Shown one piece after another: positions 27,515 to 34,858 of a DNA stretch of 64,000 nt. Position 1 is the first letter of the stretch. The number at the start of each line of letters is the position of its first letter. A program made the translations under genes and the position numbers. This DNA is from Nocardia salmonicida NBRC 13393 (lineage in GTDB: Bacteria > Actinomycetota > Actinomycetes > Mycobacteriales > Mycobacteriaceae), in NCBI RefSeq assembly GCF_001613085.1, contig NZ_BDBR01000002.1, positions 310,001-374,000 on the forward strand, read 5' to 3'. The notes under the pieces are model-generated. The model was not told the origin of the DNA, did not search any database, and saw nothing but the letters and a program-made list of their open reading frames with translations.

Positions 27515-28959
27515 CCCCGTCCATTGCAGTCATCGGCAGCGGGTTCGGCGGCTTGGCTGCTGTCATCGAACTGAAGAAGCGCGGCTTCGATGACATCGTC
27601 GTGTTCGAGAAGGCTGACGATGTCGGTGGCGTCTGGCGGGAGAACACCTATCCCGGTGCTGCCTGTGATGTGCCGTCCCCGTTCTACTCGTACTCTTTCG
27701 AACCGAATCCGCGCTGGCCGCACCGATTCTCACGGCAGCCGGTGATTCTCGACTACATCAGGCACGTCGCCGATAAATACGATGTCCGCCGTCATATCCG
27801 CTTCGGTGTCGAGGTGCTCGGCGCCGCGTTCGACGACGCCACCGGTAAGTGGACCGTCCGGCTCAGTGGCGGGGACACCGTGGTGGTCGATGTGCTGGTG
27901 TCGGCGGTCGGGCAGCTGTCGCGGCCCGCCGTGCCGGCGATCGATGGTCGAGACAGCTTCGGCGGCAGTAGTTTCCACTCCGCCGAGTGGGATCACGACA
28001 TCGACCTGACCGGTAAGCGTGTGGCTGTCATCGGCACCGGGGCGAGCGCGATCCAGTTCGTTCCCGAGGTGCAACAACAGGTCGAGAAGCTGACCCTGTT
28101 CCAGCGGACCGCGCCCTACATCATCCCGCGCCCTGATCGGGAGTTCTCCGAGCGCCATCACCGGGTGTTCGAGAAGGTGCCGGTGACCGAGCTCGCCGAA
28201 CGCGCGACCTGGTACGGCGTGGTCGAAGGGCTCAGCGTCGCCTGGGTGTATTCCAAACCTCTCGCCGCCGCGATCAAGGCCGTGTCGAAATGGCATATGC
28301 GCAGGCAGACCAAGGCCAAGCCGGGTCTTTTCGAGAAGGTCTGGCCGGACTATCCGGTCGGGTGCAAGCGAATCCTGTTCTCCGACAATTATCTTCCGGC
28401 GCTGGCCGAAGCGAACGTGGAGGTGACCACCGAGCGGATCGCCGAGATCACCCCCTCGGGTGTGCGCACCGTGGACGGGCGTGACCACGAGGTCGACGTC
28501 ATCATCTGGGGCACCGGTTTCACCAGCACGGAGTTCTTGGCCCCGATGACCATCACGGGCGCGCAGGGCAGGGAACTGACGCAGGAGTGGGACAGCGGCG
28601 CGCACGCCTACTACGGGATGACCGTGCCGCGGTTTCCGAACCTGTTCATCATGTACGGCCCCAACACCAATACCGGTGGCGGTTCGATCATCTACTTCCT
28701 GGAAGCGCAGGCGAAGTACCTCGGCGACTATGTCGCCCATCTCGCGGCGTCCGGTCGCGCGCTGACGGTTCGTCCGGACGTGGAACAGGCCTACGACGAG
28801 CGGATCCAGGCGCAGCTCACCGGAAGCGTGTGGACCCGGTGTTCGTCGTGGTATCGCCAGGCCGACGGCCGCATCACGACCAACTGGCCCTTGCTCGGAA
28901 TCCAATACAAGAAACAGGCGCGGTTCGATCCCGCCGACTATGAGGTGGTGTCACGATGA
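27511..28959 (+). CDS. Flavin monooxygenase, Baeyer-Villiger type
   Basis: A 482-residue FAD- and NADPH-dependent monooxygenase that would insert oxygen next to a ketone carbonyl. FAD binds at GSGFGG (9-14), NADPH at GTGASA (175-180), and between them lies the Baeyer-Villiger fingerprint F-x-G-x3-H-x3-W at residues 150-160 (FGGSSFHSAEW). The final position is Asp161 rather than Pro, which also occurs in EtaA-like members. It overlaps the hydrolase gene before and the GMC gene after by ATGA. Substrate ketone is not known; the neighbour GMC oxidase suggests a bulky alicyclic or terpenoid ketone. Confidence 0.92.
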   Translation: MTPSIAVIGSGFGGLAAVIELKKRGFDDIVVFEKADDVGGVWRENTYPGAACDVPSPFYSYSFEPNPRWPHRFSRQPVILDYIRHVADKYDVRRHIRFGVEVLGAAFDDATGKWTVRLSGGDTVVVDVLVSAVGQLSRPAVPAIDGRDSFGGSSFHSAEWDHDIDLTGKRVAVIGTGASAIQFVPEVQQQVEKLTLFQRTAPYIIPRPDREFSERHHRVFEKVPVTELAERATWYGVVEGLSVAWVYSKPLAAAIKAVSKWHMRRQTKAKPGLFEKVWPDYPVGCKRILFSDNYLPALAEANVEVTTERIAEITPSGVRTVDGRDHEVDVIIWGTGFTSTEFLAPMTITGAQGRELTQEWDSGAHAYYGMTVPRFPNLFIMYGPNTNTGGGSIIYFLEAQAKYLGDYVAHLAASGRALTVRPDVEQAYDERIQAQLTGSVWTRCSSWYRQADGRITTNWPLLGIQYKKQARFDPADYEVVSR

Positions 28960-30620
28960 ACGACTACGACTACGACGTGATCGTCGTCGGTTCCGGTTTC
29001 GGTGGCAGCGTGACCGCGCTGCGGCTGACCGAAAAGGGCTATCGGGTGGGTGTGCTCGAATCCGGTAGGCGCTGGAACGCCGAGGACTATCCGAAGACCA
29101 ACTGGAACATTCCCAAGGCCATCTGGGCGCCGCGCCTGGGTCTGACCGGACCGCAGCGGATCAGCGCGCTGGGTAAGTGCCTGGTCTTCAGCGGTTCGGG
29201 CGTGGGCGGCGGGTCGCTGATCTATGGCAACACGCTCTACGAACCGCTGCCGGAGTTCTATCGCGATCGCGCGTGGGCCCACATCACCGATTGGAAGTCC
29301 GAGCTCGCGCCCTACTACGACCAGGCCGCGCGGATGCTGGGCGTGGTGGAGAATCCGCGGATCGGGCCGAAGGACGACGTGCTGTTGCAGGTCGCACGGG
29401 ATCTGAAGGTCGCCGACACCTTCCATCGCACCCATGTCGGTGTCTTCTTCAACGAGGGTTCCGAGGGCGTGGAGGTCGATGACCCGTACTTCGGCGGCGC
29501 CGGTCCGCGCCGGGCGGGGTGTATCCACTGCTCGGAGTGCTTCACCGGCTGCAAGCACAATGCCAAGAACACCACCACGCTCAATTACCTGCACCTGGCC
29601 GAGAGCAACGGCGCACAGGTGCATCCGTTGACCACGGTGACGGCGGTAACCCCCGACGGTAACGGCGGTTATCGCGTGGAGACGGTGCAGTCCAACGGTT
29701 GGGTGCGCAAGCAGCGTCGCACGTTCACCGCCCAGCAGGTGGTGTTCGCGGCGGCGGCGCTCGGCACCCAGAAGTTGCTGCACAAGCTGCGGGGCGACGG
29801 CACGCTGCCGGAGTTGTCCTCGCGGCTCGGTGAGCTGACGCGCAGTAACTCCGAGGCGATCATCGGCGTCACCAGCAAGTCCCGCCACGACTTCGCTCAG
29901 GGTGTGGCGATCACGTCGTCCATTCACCCGGAACCGCAGACGCACGTGGAGGTGTGCACCTACGGCAAGGGTCAGAACGCGCTGTTCGTGCAGACGGTGC
30001 CGATGATCGACGGCGGGGCGTTCCGATTCCTGCGGCTGTTGCTGACGATTCTTTTGCATCCGGTGCAATTCTTGCGTTCGCAGAACGCGCACGGTGCGTC
30101 GGAGCGGTCGGTGATCTTGCTGGTCATGCAATCGCTGGACAATTCGCTGACTTCGTATCTGAAGGGCAAGCGGTTGGTGACCAAACAGGGCAGTGGTGAG
30201 CCGAATCCGGAGTGGATTCCCATGGCGCACGATATCGCCCGGCGCTACGCGGCCGAGTCCGACGGCATCACCGGCAACATCGCCACCGATATCTTCAATA
30301 TCCCCGCGACCGCGCACTACATCGGTGGTTGCACCATCGGCGACTCCCGCGATACCGGCGTGATCGACCCCTACCAGCGCGTCTACGGCCATCCCGGCCT
30401 GCACATCGCCGACGGCAGCGCGATCACCGCCAATCTCGGCGTGAACCCCTCGCTCACCATCACCGCGCAGGCCGAGCGTGCGATGGCGTTCTGGCCCAAC
30501 AAGGGTGAGCCGGATCCGCGTCCTGATCTCGGTGCCGCCTACCAGCGGATCAGTCCGGTCGCCCCGGAACGTCCCGCGGTGCCCGCGACCGCGCCCGGCG
30601 CGCTCCGACTGCCTGCCTGA
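28956..30620 (+). CDS. GMC oxidoreductase, ChoD-like (cholesterol oxidase-type)
   Basis: A 554-residue FAD-dependent GMC oxidoreductase of the mycobacterial ChoD type. FAD binds at GSGFGGSVTALRL (12-24); SGSGVGGGSLIYGNTL is the second GMC signature; the C-terminal HYIGGCTIG and HIADGSAITANLGVNPSLTI segments are the catalytic and FAD-closing regions. Residues 189-199 carry Cys-x2-Cys-x2-Cys-x3-Cys. It would oxidise an alcohol to the ketone that the adjacent monooxygenase needs. Whether the substrate is a sterol is open; ChoD itself has disputed sterol activity. Confidence 0.92.
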   Translation: MNDYDYDVIVVGSGFGGSVTALRLTEKGYRVGVLESGRRWNAEDYPKTNWNIPKAIWAPRLGLTGPQRISALGKCLVFSGSGVGGGSLIYGNTLYEPLPEFYRDRAWAHITDWKSELAPYYDQAARMLGVVENPRIGPKDDVLLQVARDLKVADTFHRTHVGVFFNEGSEGVEVDDPYFGGAGPRRAGCIHCSECFTGCKHNAKNTTTLNYLHLAESNGAQVHPLTTVTAVTPDGNGGYRVETVQSNGWVRKQRRTFTAQQVVFAAAALGTQKLLHKLRGDGTLPELSSRLGELTRSNSEAIIGVTSKSRHDFAQGVAITSSIHPEPQTHVEVCTYGKGQNALFVQTVPMIDGGAFRFLRLLLTILLHPVQFLRSQNAHGASERSVILLVMQSLDNSLTSYLKGKRLVTKQGSGEPNPEWIPMAHDIARRYAAESDGITGNIATDIFNIPATAHYIGGCTIGDSRDTGVIDPYQRVYGHPGLHIADGSAITANLGVNPSLTITAQAERAMAFWPNKGEPDPRPDLGAAYQRISPVAPERPAVPATAPGALRLPA

Positions 30621-30634
30621 GAGAGAGGATCTTC

Positions 30635-31195
30635 ATGACGATCGACCAACTCACCGCGCTCGAACCTGTCTGTTCCCAAGAGGCGGCGCTGGCGCTGTTC
30701 GACAGTCTGCCGCCGGTGCCCGCGTCCCAGCTCAGTGGCCGCTGGCACGGTCGCGAGCTGGCCACCGGGCATCCGATGGACGGCCTGCTCGTGGCATCGG
30801 GGTGGTACGGCAAGCAGTTCGACGGCGTCGACAGTGTGCATCCGCTGCTGTTCCGTGACCGGACGGGCGACATCTTCGCTGTCGATCCGCAGAAGGTGCC
30901 GCTGGGTCTGGTCGGCAAGGTGCCGATCTCTATTGTCGACCGGGGTCGCGGACTGCTCGGGGTGTTGAAGCCGGCGTTGCGCGCTCGCGACTATCGGGCG
31001 CGGTTGCGCTCGGTCGAGCATCGCGGGGTCGTCACCACGGCGATGGTGTACGACCATCGGGCGATCATCGATGTATTCCGCCGGGTCGACGACGACACAG
31101 TCTTGGGCCTGATGGATTACCGCGATTTCCCCGAGCCGTACTTTTTCGTGCTCGCTCGCGAGAACACGCACGAGGGTGGTCGTTTGCCCGAGTGA
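30635..31195 (+). CDS. GXWXG/DUF4334 domain protein 2
   Basis: A 186-residue second member of the GXWXG/DUF4334 family. The GXWXG segment is LSGRWHGRELATGHP near residue 33, followed by SGWYGKQFDGVD; the DUF4334 part is HRGVVTTAMVYDHRAIIDVFRRVDDDTVLGLMDY. Compared with the copy at 23688 it has an insertion of about 30 residues between the domains (VPLGLVGKVPISIVDRGRG). It follows the GMC gene by 14 bases with GAGAGAGGA before its ATG, closing the operon. Two copies in two adjacent operons argue for a real part in the pathway. Confidence 0.88.
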   Translation: MTIDQLTALEPVCSQEAALALFDSLPPVPASQLSGRWHGRELATGHPMDGLLVASGWYGKQFDGVDSVHPLLFRDRTGDIFAVDPQKVPLGLVGKVPISIVDRGRGLLGVLKPALRARDYRARLRSVEHRGVVTTAMVYDHRAIIDVFRRVDDDTVLGLMDYRDFPEPYFFVLARENTHEGGRLPE

Positions 31196-31247
31196 ATCGG
31201 GGGTACGCGCCGGATGGGGAGAACCCTCATCGAAAGGAGGCCGTGCC

Positions 31248-31550
31248 ATGACTGACTACATCGATCCCCATCAACACAAGTTTCCCGATACCGAACGCAC
31301 GACGCGCTCGCATGCGGGGGAGTTGGTCCAGGACTCGCTCAATTGGCCGGGGCTGTTGCTCGTCGGGATCGGCATCGTGATGCTCGCGGCCACCCTGACG
31401 GCCGCCGGTTCCGGATTTGTCGGATGGGCGGTGATCGCCGGAATTCTCACTGGTGTGTGTTTGCTGCTCGGTATCGGGATCGTGCTCGCCGAGCATCGCC
31501 GGATCAAGGTGGGTGAGGGACTGCATCTCACGGATCCGTGTGGTCACTGA
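31248..31550 (+). CDS. Small two-helix membrane protein
   Basis: A 100-residue protein with two hydrophobic segments, about residues 34-53 (WPGLLLVGIGIVMLAATLTA) and 57-80 (FVGWAVIAGILTGVCLLLGI). A hydrophilic N-terminus has His and acidic residues (DPHQHKFPDTER). The C-terminal tail is short and polar. The ribosome site AAAGGAGG at 31232-31239 is strong and eight bases before the ATG at 31248. I do not recognise a named family. It lies 52 bases after the catabolic operon and could be part of it. Confidence 0.75.
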   Translation: MTDYIDPHQHKFPDTERTTRSHAGELVQDSLNWPGLLLVGIGIVMLAATLTAAGSGFVGWAVIAGILTGVCLLLGIGIVLAEHRRIKVGEGLHLTDPCGH

Positions 31551-31573
31551 CGTCGGACAACGAGAGGACGCCG

Positions 31574-31861
31574 ATGGACGAATGTGTCGAGCCCGGACGG
31601 ATCACCGTCGACTATTCGCATCTGTTCCCCGGCGTGGTGGTGCGCGCCGATCGGATAGCCGACGAGTTCGACGTGGTGTTCTCCGATGGTGTGCGCACCG
31701 CGGCGGGGATTCTGCATGACGACGACGGGAGCGCTGCGCTGGATGTGGTCGGCTACGCCACGGCCGCGGGGACGATGTTGCCCGGTCGGATCTGGCCGAT
31801 CATTTCGATCGAGGATGTCGGGTCCGAGGTGAACATCGCGCTGGGACCCTACTTGCGTTGA
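31574..31861 (+). CDS. Small hypothetical protein, 95 residues
   Basis: An acidic, beta-rich protein with no signal peptide or membrane helix. Repeated short strands (RITVDYSHLFPGVVVRAD, FDVVFSDGVRTAAGIL) suggest a small barrel or sandwich. AGAGGAC precedes the ATG at 31574. It follows the membrane-protein gene by 23 bases and is probably cotranscribed. No function can be offered. Confidence 0.65.
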   Translation: MDECVEPGRITVDYSHLFPGVVVRADRIADEFDVVFSDGVRTAAGILHDDDGSAALDVVGYATAAGTMLPGRIWPIISIEDVGSEVNIALGPYLR

Positions 31862-31910
31862 GCGCGGCGTCTCGGTGATGCGGGACGCGCTCGGTACTTC
31901 GACGTCCTAA

Positions 31911-31932
31911 TAACTGGACCTGCGTCCACTTA
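31911..31932. promoter_or_regulatory. 22-bp inverted repeat before the MFS exporter gene
   Basis: Arms TAACTGGAC and GTCCACTTA, separated by CTGC, match at eight of nine positions. TAATAA at 31908 overlaps it and may be a -10. The repeat ends about 13 bases before the first possible start codon, so a repressor bound here would block the exporter gene. The nearest regulators are not adjacent. Confidence 0.5.
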
Positions 31933-31944
31933 TGTCGCAGTGTG

Positions 31945-33195
31945 ATGCCCATGAGTGAGCATCCCGCGCAACGGCGCACGCTGGCGGTGTTGGTCGCGGC
32001 GCAGATCTTCAGTGGTGCGGGGCTTGCCGCGGGAATCACCGTCGGCGCGCTGCTGGCGCAAGAAATGCTCGGTTCCACCGGGCTGGCCGGGTTGCCCAGC
32101 GCGATGTTCACCGTCGGGTCGGCTGCCGCCGCGGTCGGGGTGGGTCGGATCTCGCAGCGGGGCGGGCGTCGGGTGGGCCTCACGCTCGGGTACCTGACGG
32201 GCGGCCTGGGAAGTTTCGGGGTGGTAGCGGCCGCGGTGACCGAGAGCCTGCCGCTGCTGTTCGTCTCGCTGATCGTCTACGGGGCGGGCACCGCGACCAG
32301 TCTGCAAGCGCGATACGCCGGCGCCGATCTGGCGCAGCCCGCACATCGGGCGCGTGCCATCAGCACGGTCTTGGTGGCGACGACGGTGGGAGCGGTGGTC
32401 GGGCCCAATCTCACGACGCCGATGTCGAATACGGCTGTGCGGTGGGGCATTCCAGCGCTGTCGGGTCCGTTCGTGCTGTCCGGAATGGCCTATGTGCTCG
32501 CGGCGCTGGTGCTGTGGGTGATGTTGCGCCCGGACCCGCTCGTGCTCGCCCGCACCCTCGTCGAGCCGCCCGGCGAGGCTGTTGTGCCGGATGCTCCGAC
32601 GCGGTGGTCGGCGCCGATCGTGGCCGGGACGACGGTGATGATCGTGACGCAGTTGGTCATGGCCGCGGTCATGACGATGACCCCGATCCATATGCAGCAG
32701 CACGGGCACGGTGTCGGCGCGGCGGGGTTCGTGATCGCGGTGCACGTCGCGGGGATGTATCTACCGTCGTTGCTGTCGGGAGTGCTCGTCGATCGATTCG
32801 GGTCGGGGCTGGTGGCCGTGGCCGCCGCGGGCACGCTGGTCGCCGCCGGTTCGGCCGCGGCACTCGCCCCGCCGAGTTCGGTGGCGGCGCTGGCGGTGGC
32901 GCTCGGGCTGCTCGGGATCGGCTGGAATCTGGGGTTGGTCGCGGGGACGACGATGATCGCGGATGCGACGCCGGTCGCCACCCGTGCGCGCACGCAGGGC
33001 ACTGTCGATGTGGGCATCGCTATCGCCGGTGCCGGGGGTGGGCTCGGATCCGGGGTCGTCGTGGCATTCGCCGACTACCCGGGTCTGGCGTTGCTCGGTG
33101 CCGGGATCGCGCTGCTGATCGTGCCCGCGCTGGCCTGGACCACTCGCCGTCCACGCATCCGCGACGAGAGTTCGCCCGTGCATGCCGAAAGCTGA
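31945..33195 (+). CDS. MFS transporter, probable drug or metabolite exporter
   Basis: A 416-residue major facilitator with about twelve hydrophobic helices. The loop after helix 2 reads GRISQRGGRRVG, a form of the MFS motif A (G-x3-D-R-x-G-R-R), and the equivalent in the second half is GVLVDRFGSG. No substrate motif is visible; the family includes drug efflux and metabolite exporters. GTG 31942, ATG 31945 and ATG 31951 are all possible starts and none has a clear ribosome site, so the message may be leaderless. A 22-bp inverted repeat lies just upstream. Confidence 0.87.
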   Translation: MPMSEHPAQRRTLAVLVAAQIFSGAGLAAGITVGALLAQEMLGSTGLAGLPSAMFTVGSAAAAVGVGRISQRGGRRVGLTLGYLTGGLGSFGVVAAAVTESLPLLFVSLIVYGAGTATSLQARYAGADLAQPAHRARAISTVLVATTVGAVVGPNLTTPMSNTAVRWGIPALSGPFVLSGMAYVLAALVLWVMLRPDPLVLARTLVEPPGEAVVPDAPTRWSAPIVAGTTVMIVTQLVMAAVMTMTPIHMQQHGHGVGAAGFVIAVHVAGMYLPSLLSGVLVDRFGSGLVAVAAAGTLVAAGSAAALAPPSSVAALAVALGLLGIGWNLGLVAGTTMIADATPVATRARTQGTVDVGIAIAGAGGGLGSGVVVAFADYPGLALLGAGIALLIVPALAWTTRRPRIRDESSPVHAES

Positions 33196-33232
33196 GGGCG
33201 GCGGGTCGGTGGGTTCGTGGGATGATCTGGCG

Positions 33233-33451
33233 ATGAAAGGTCAGACGAGTACCGGTCGGCTGTTGACACTGTTCGCCGGTGTCGCCCTCGTGATGCTGAT
33301 GGTCAACTGGAGTCTGATGCGCGCGGTCGCGTTCGCGGTGATCTGGGCGGTCGCGGCCGGCGTGCTGGTCTTGCGCGACCGGCGCCGTGGGGCCGAGGGC
33401 ATCGAGGAGACCTCGGCCGCCGCGGCTGCCTCAGGCTCCGGCGAGCGCTGA
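33233..33451 (+). CDS. Small membrane protein
   Basis: A 72-residue protein with hydrophobic segments LLTLFAGVALVMLMVNWSLM and AVAFAVIWAVAAGVLVL separated by a short turn, then a basic stop-transfer RDRRRG and an acidic/alanine-rich tail. The ATG at 33233 is chosen because it begins just before the first helix; an in-frame ATG at 33182 would add 17 glycine-rich residues. Its 3' end overlaps the convergent lipoprotein gene by 21 bases. Confidence 0.6.
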   Translation: MKGQTSTGRLLTLFAGVALVMLMVNWSLMRAVAFAVIWAVAAGVLVLRDRRRGAEGIEETSAAAAASGSGER

Positions 33452-33814
33452 GGCCAGATTCGGCACATCCAGAGCCTGCAAAGCCTGCTGGCGCACATCA
33501 ACGCAGTGCTTCAGCGTGACCGTATCGATCACCTCGCGATTGCGAACCACCGCGATATTGATGCCTCCGCTGCGCGCCGCCCAGTTCTGCACCGTGGCGT
33601 TGAACGACACCCGCGCGACATTGAACCCCTGCTGACGCCAATTATCGAGATCCGGCGCCAGCATCTCGCACAGGTGCACGCCGGCCGCATCGGAGATCTC
33701 CGGTGCGCCCGCGGGCGACGGCGGCAACCCGGGATCCGGCGCCTCGGTGCTGGTGGCGCAGCCGGCAACAACCAGCAGCCCGATCAACATGGCCCCTCGT
33801 AGATGTGTGAACAC
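33431..33814 (-). CDS. Small secreted lipoprotein
   Basis: A 127-residue protein with a signal peptide ending in the lipobox VVAGC at about residues 15-19, so it is probably lipid-anchored outside the membrane. The mature part starts with a Pro/Ala/Ser linker and then a small domain with two cysteines (VHLCEML and LKHCVDV) that may pair in a disulfide. Similar small lipoproteins are common in Nocardia; none has a known role that I can name. Confidence 0.75.
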   Translation of the reverse strand: MFTHLRGAMLIGLLVVAGCATSTEAPDPGLPPSPAGAPEISDAAGVHLCEMLAPDLDNWRQQGFNVARVSFNATVQNWAARSGGINIAVVRNREVIDTVTLKHCVDVRQQALQALDVPNLASALAGA

Positions 33815-34055
33815 GACCCGGTCCCTCCGGTAGAGGTTTGTCCTAGCTCAGTGCGAATGCCCGCCTCGCGCAGAGTCAAACAGTGGTCGGCGGTCGGAAA
33901 TCGGTGGGGGAGGTAGGGATTCGGCCGATGGATGGCCACGGTCGACCGGGCGGGCAACGAGTCGCGTGTCTGCTCGAAAACCGGTGGAACACCACCGCTG
34001 TGCGTCATTACGATGCTGCCGAACCAAGGAAATGTCGGACCCACCGCAAGCGTGC

Positions 34056-34295
34056 TCATACTACGGTGCCGATCGTGAGGCCGTCGCTGGACGGCCGCCA
34101 CGCCGGCTCACCCGAAACGTGTTGCACACGAACCAATCCCATCTCGACCAACTGTTCCAGGTAAACCTCGGTGCGGCTTACCGAGTGGCTCAACTTCGAG
34201 GCCAGGTCAGGTGTGGTGATCGGCGCGGTCGGGGAGAACCGGCACAGGCTGGTCAAAATCCAGTCCTGGCAGTGGGTCAGGTGATCCTCGCTCAT
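34056..34295 (-). CDS. Small winged-helix-like protein
   Basis: A 79-residue protein with the order of a winged helix-turn-helix: ITTPDLASKLSHSVSRTEVYLEQLVEMGLVRV reads as helix, turn, recognition helix and wing. The start is the ATG at 34293-34295, overlapping the stop of the upstream tiny gene as TGATG. It is the last of three coupled tiny genes divergent from the XRE/TPR-like regulator at 34859. Confidence 0.65.
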   Translation of the reverse strand: MSEDHLTHCQDWILTSLCRFSPTAPITTPDLASKLSHSVSRTEVYLEQLVEMGLVRVQHVSGEPAWRPSSDGLTIGTVV

Positions 34296-34483
34296 CACGA
34301 GCCCCCTGCCTGCTGTGCGCGTCCGTCGAGGACCATCCGGTTCTGTTCCACCAGCGTGTTTCTGGCGCGGCGCCGACTCCGGCAGGTATCGACCGCGCAT
34401 TCCAGATGGACTTGCATCGCCCGATGCGCTTGTTCGACAGTCAGCGGACCAGGGTCACGGCCACAGAGAAGGAGAGCGTTCAT
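34295..34483 (-). CDS. Tiny protein with His/Cys motif
   Basis: A 62-residue protein. The middle contains H-x2-C-x4-C (HLECAVDTC), followed by a basic helix RSRRRARNTLVEQNRMVLDG. I have the impression of similar small proteins in actinobacterial mobile regions, usually beside other tiny genes, but cannot name a family. The start at 34483 overlaps the stop of the upstream gene by ATGA and its own stop overlaps the next start, so all three are translated together. A zinc-bound fold is possible from the His/Cys spacing. Confidence 0.6.
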   Translation of the reverse strand: MNALLLCGRDPGPLTVEQAHRAMQVHLECAVDTCRSRRRARNTLVEQNRMVLDGRAQQAGGS

Positions 34484-34683
34484 CGTGTAGTCGCCTTCCG
34501 ACCTGCAATGGTGACCTGCCATTCGTCGCGACGATTCTTGAAGGCGAAACCCTTGCGCTGCAACGCGGTAGCTGCTCGGATGGTCGCCCACTTCGTTGAC
34601 TTGACGTTGCGGGCGATCGTCGTGATCGTGAGCATGCCACCCGGTGCGAGTGCGGCGAGGATCCTGGATTCAAGTGTGGTCAT
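34480..34683 (-). CDS. Tiny helix-turn-helix-like protein
   Basis: A 67-residue basic protein. ESRILAALAPGGMLTITTIARNVKSTKWATIRAATALQRKGFAFKNR in pattern looks like a winged helix that spans the whole chain. It is first in the three-gene tiny operon. The start at 34681-34683 is supported by GTGAAGGG eight bases upstream, part of a 14-base element that also precedes the divergent regulator gene. Confidence 0.65.
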   Translation of the reverse strand: MTTLESRILAALAPGGMLTITTIARNVKSTKWATIRAATALQRKGFAFKNRRDEWQVTIAGRKATTR

Positions 34684-34691
34684 TGGTGTTT

Positions 34692-34849
34692 CCCTTCACG
34701 GCGGGAATCGGGAATGTCGAGCGGACTTGCTAGTGGCTCGGCGGTTGATGTGCCGCAACGTTAAGGTCGACCAAGAGGCCGGACGGGGAGGATTTCGCCC
34801 CCTATCCACCTAGACTGGACGCGTTGCATTTCCAGCCCGCCGTGAAGGG
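34692..34849. repeat. Inverted pair of CCCGCCGTGAAGGG elements at two divergent starts
   Basis: The 14-base sequence occurs perfectly at 34836-34849 on the plus strand and at 34692-34705 on the minus strand. Each copy ends 9 and 8 bases before the start codon of the gene it precedes (34859 plus; 34683 minus), so each also supplies the ribosome site. The conserved part reaches seven bases beyond a Shine-Dalgarno sequence. The 130 bases between hold the divergent promoters; TAGACT near 34811 is a possible -10 for the plus gene. Confidence 0.6.
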
Positions 34850-34858
34850 GTACGGAAT

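Noticed and set aside
33981..33998. Hairpin CGGTGG-AACA-CCACCG as a terminator
   Set aside because: The stem is only six base pairs, without a T-run, and is about 58 bases before the 3' end of a minus-strand gene on the wrong side for that role to be supported.
33815..34055. Possible small gene or RNA in this 241-base gap
   Set aside because: Open frames on both strands lack starts with ribosome sites, and no tRNA or riboswitch pattern was found.
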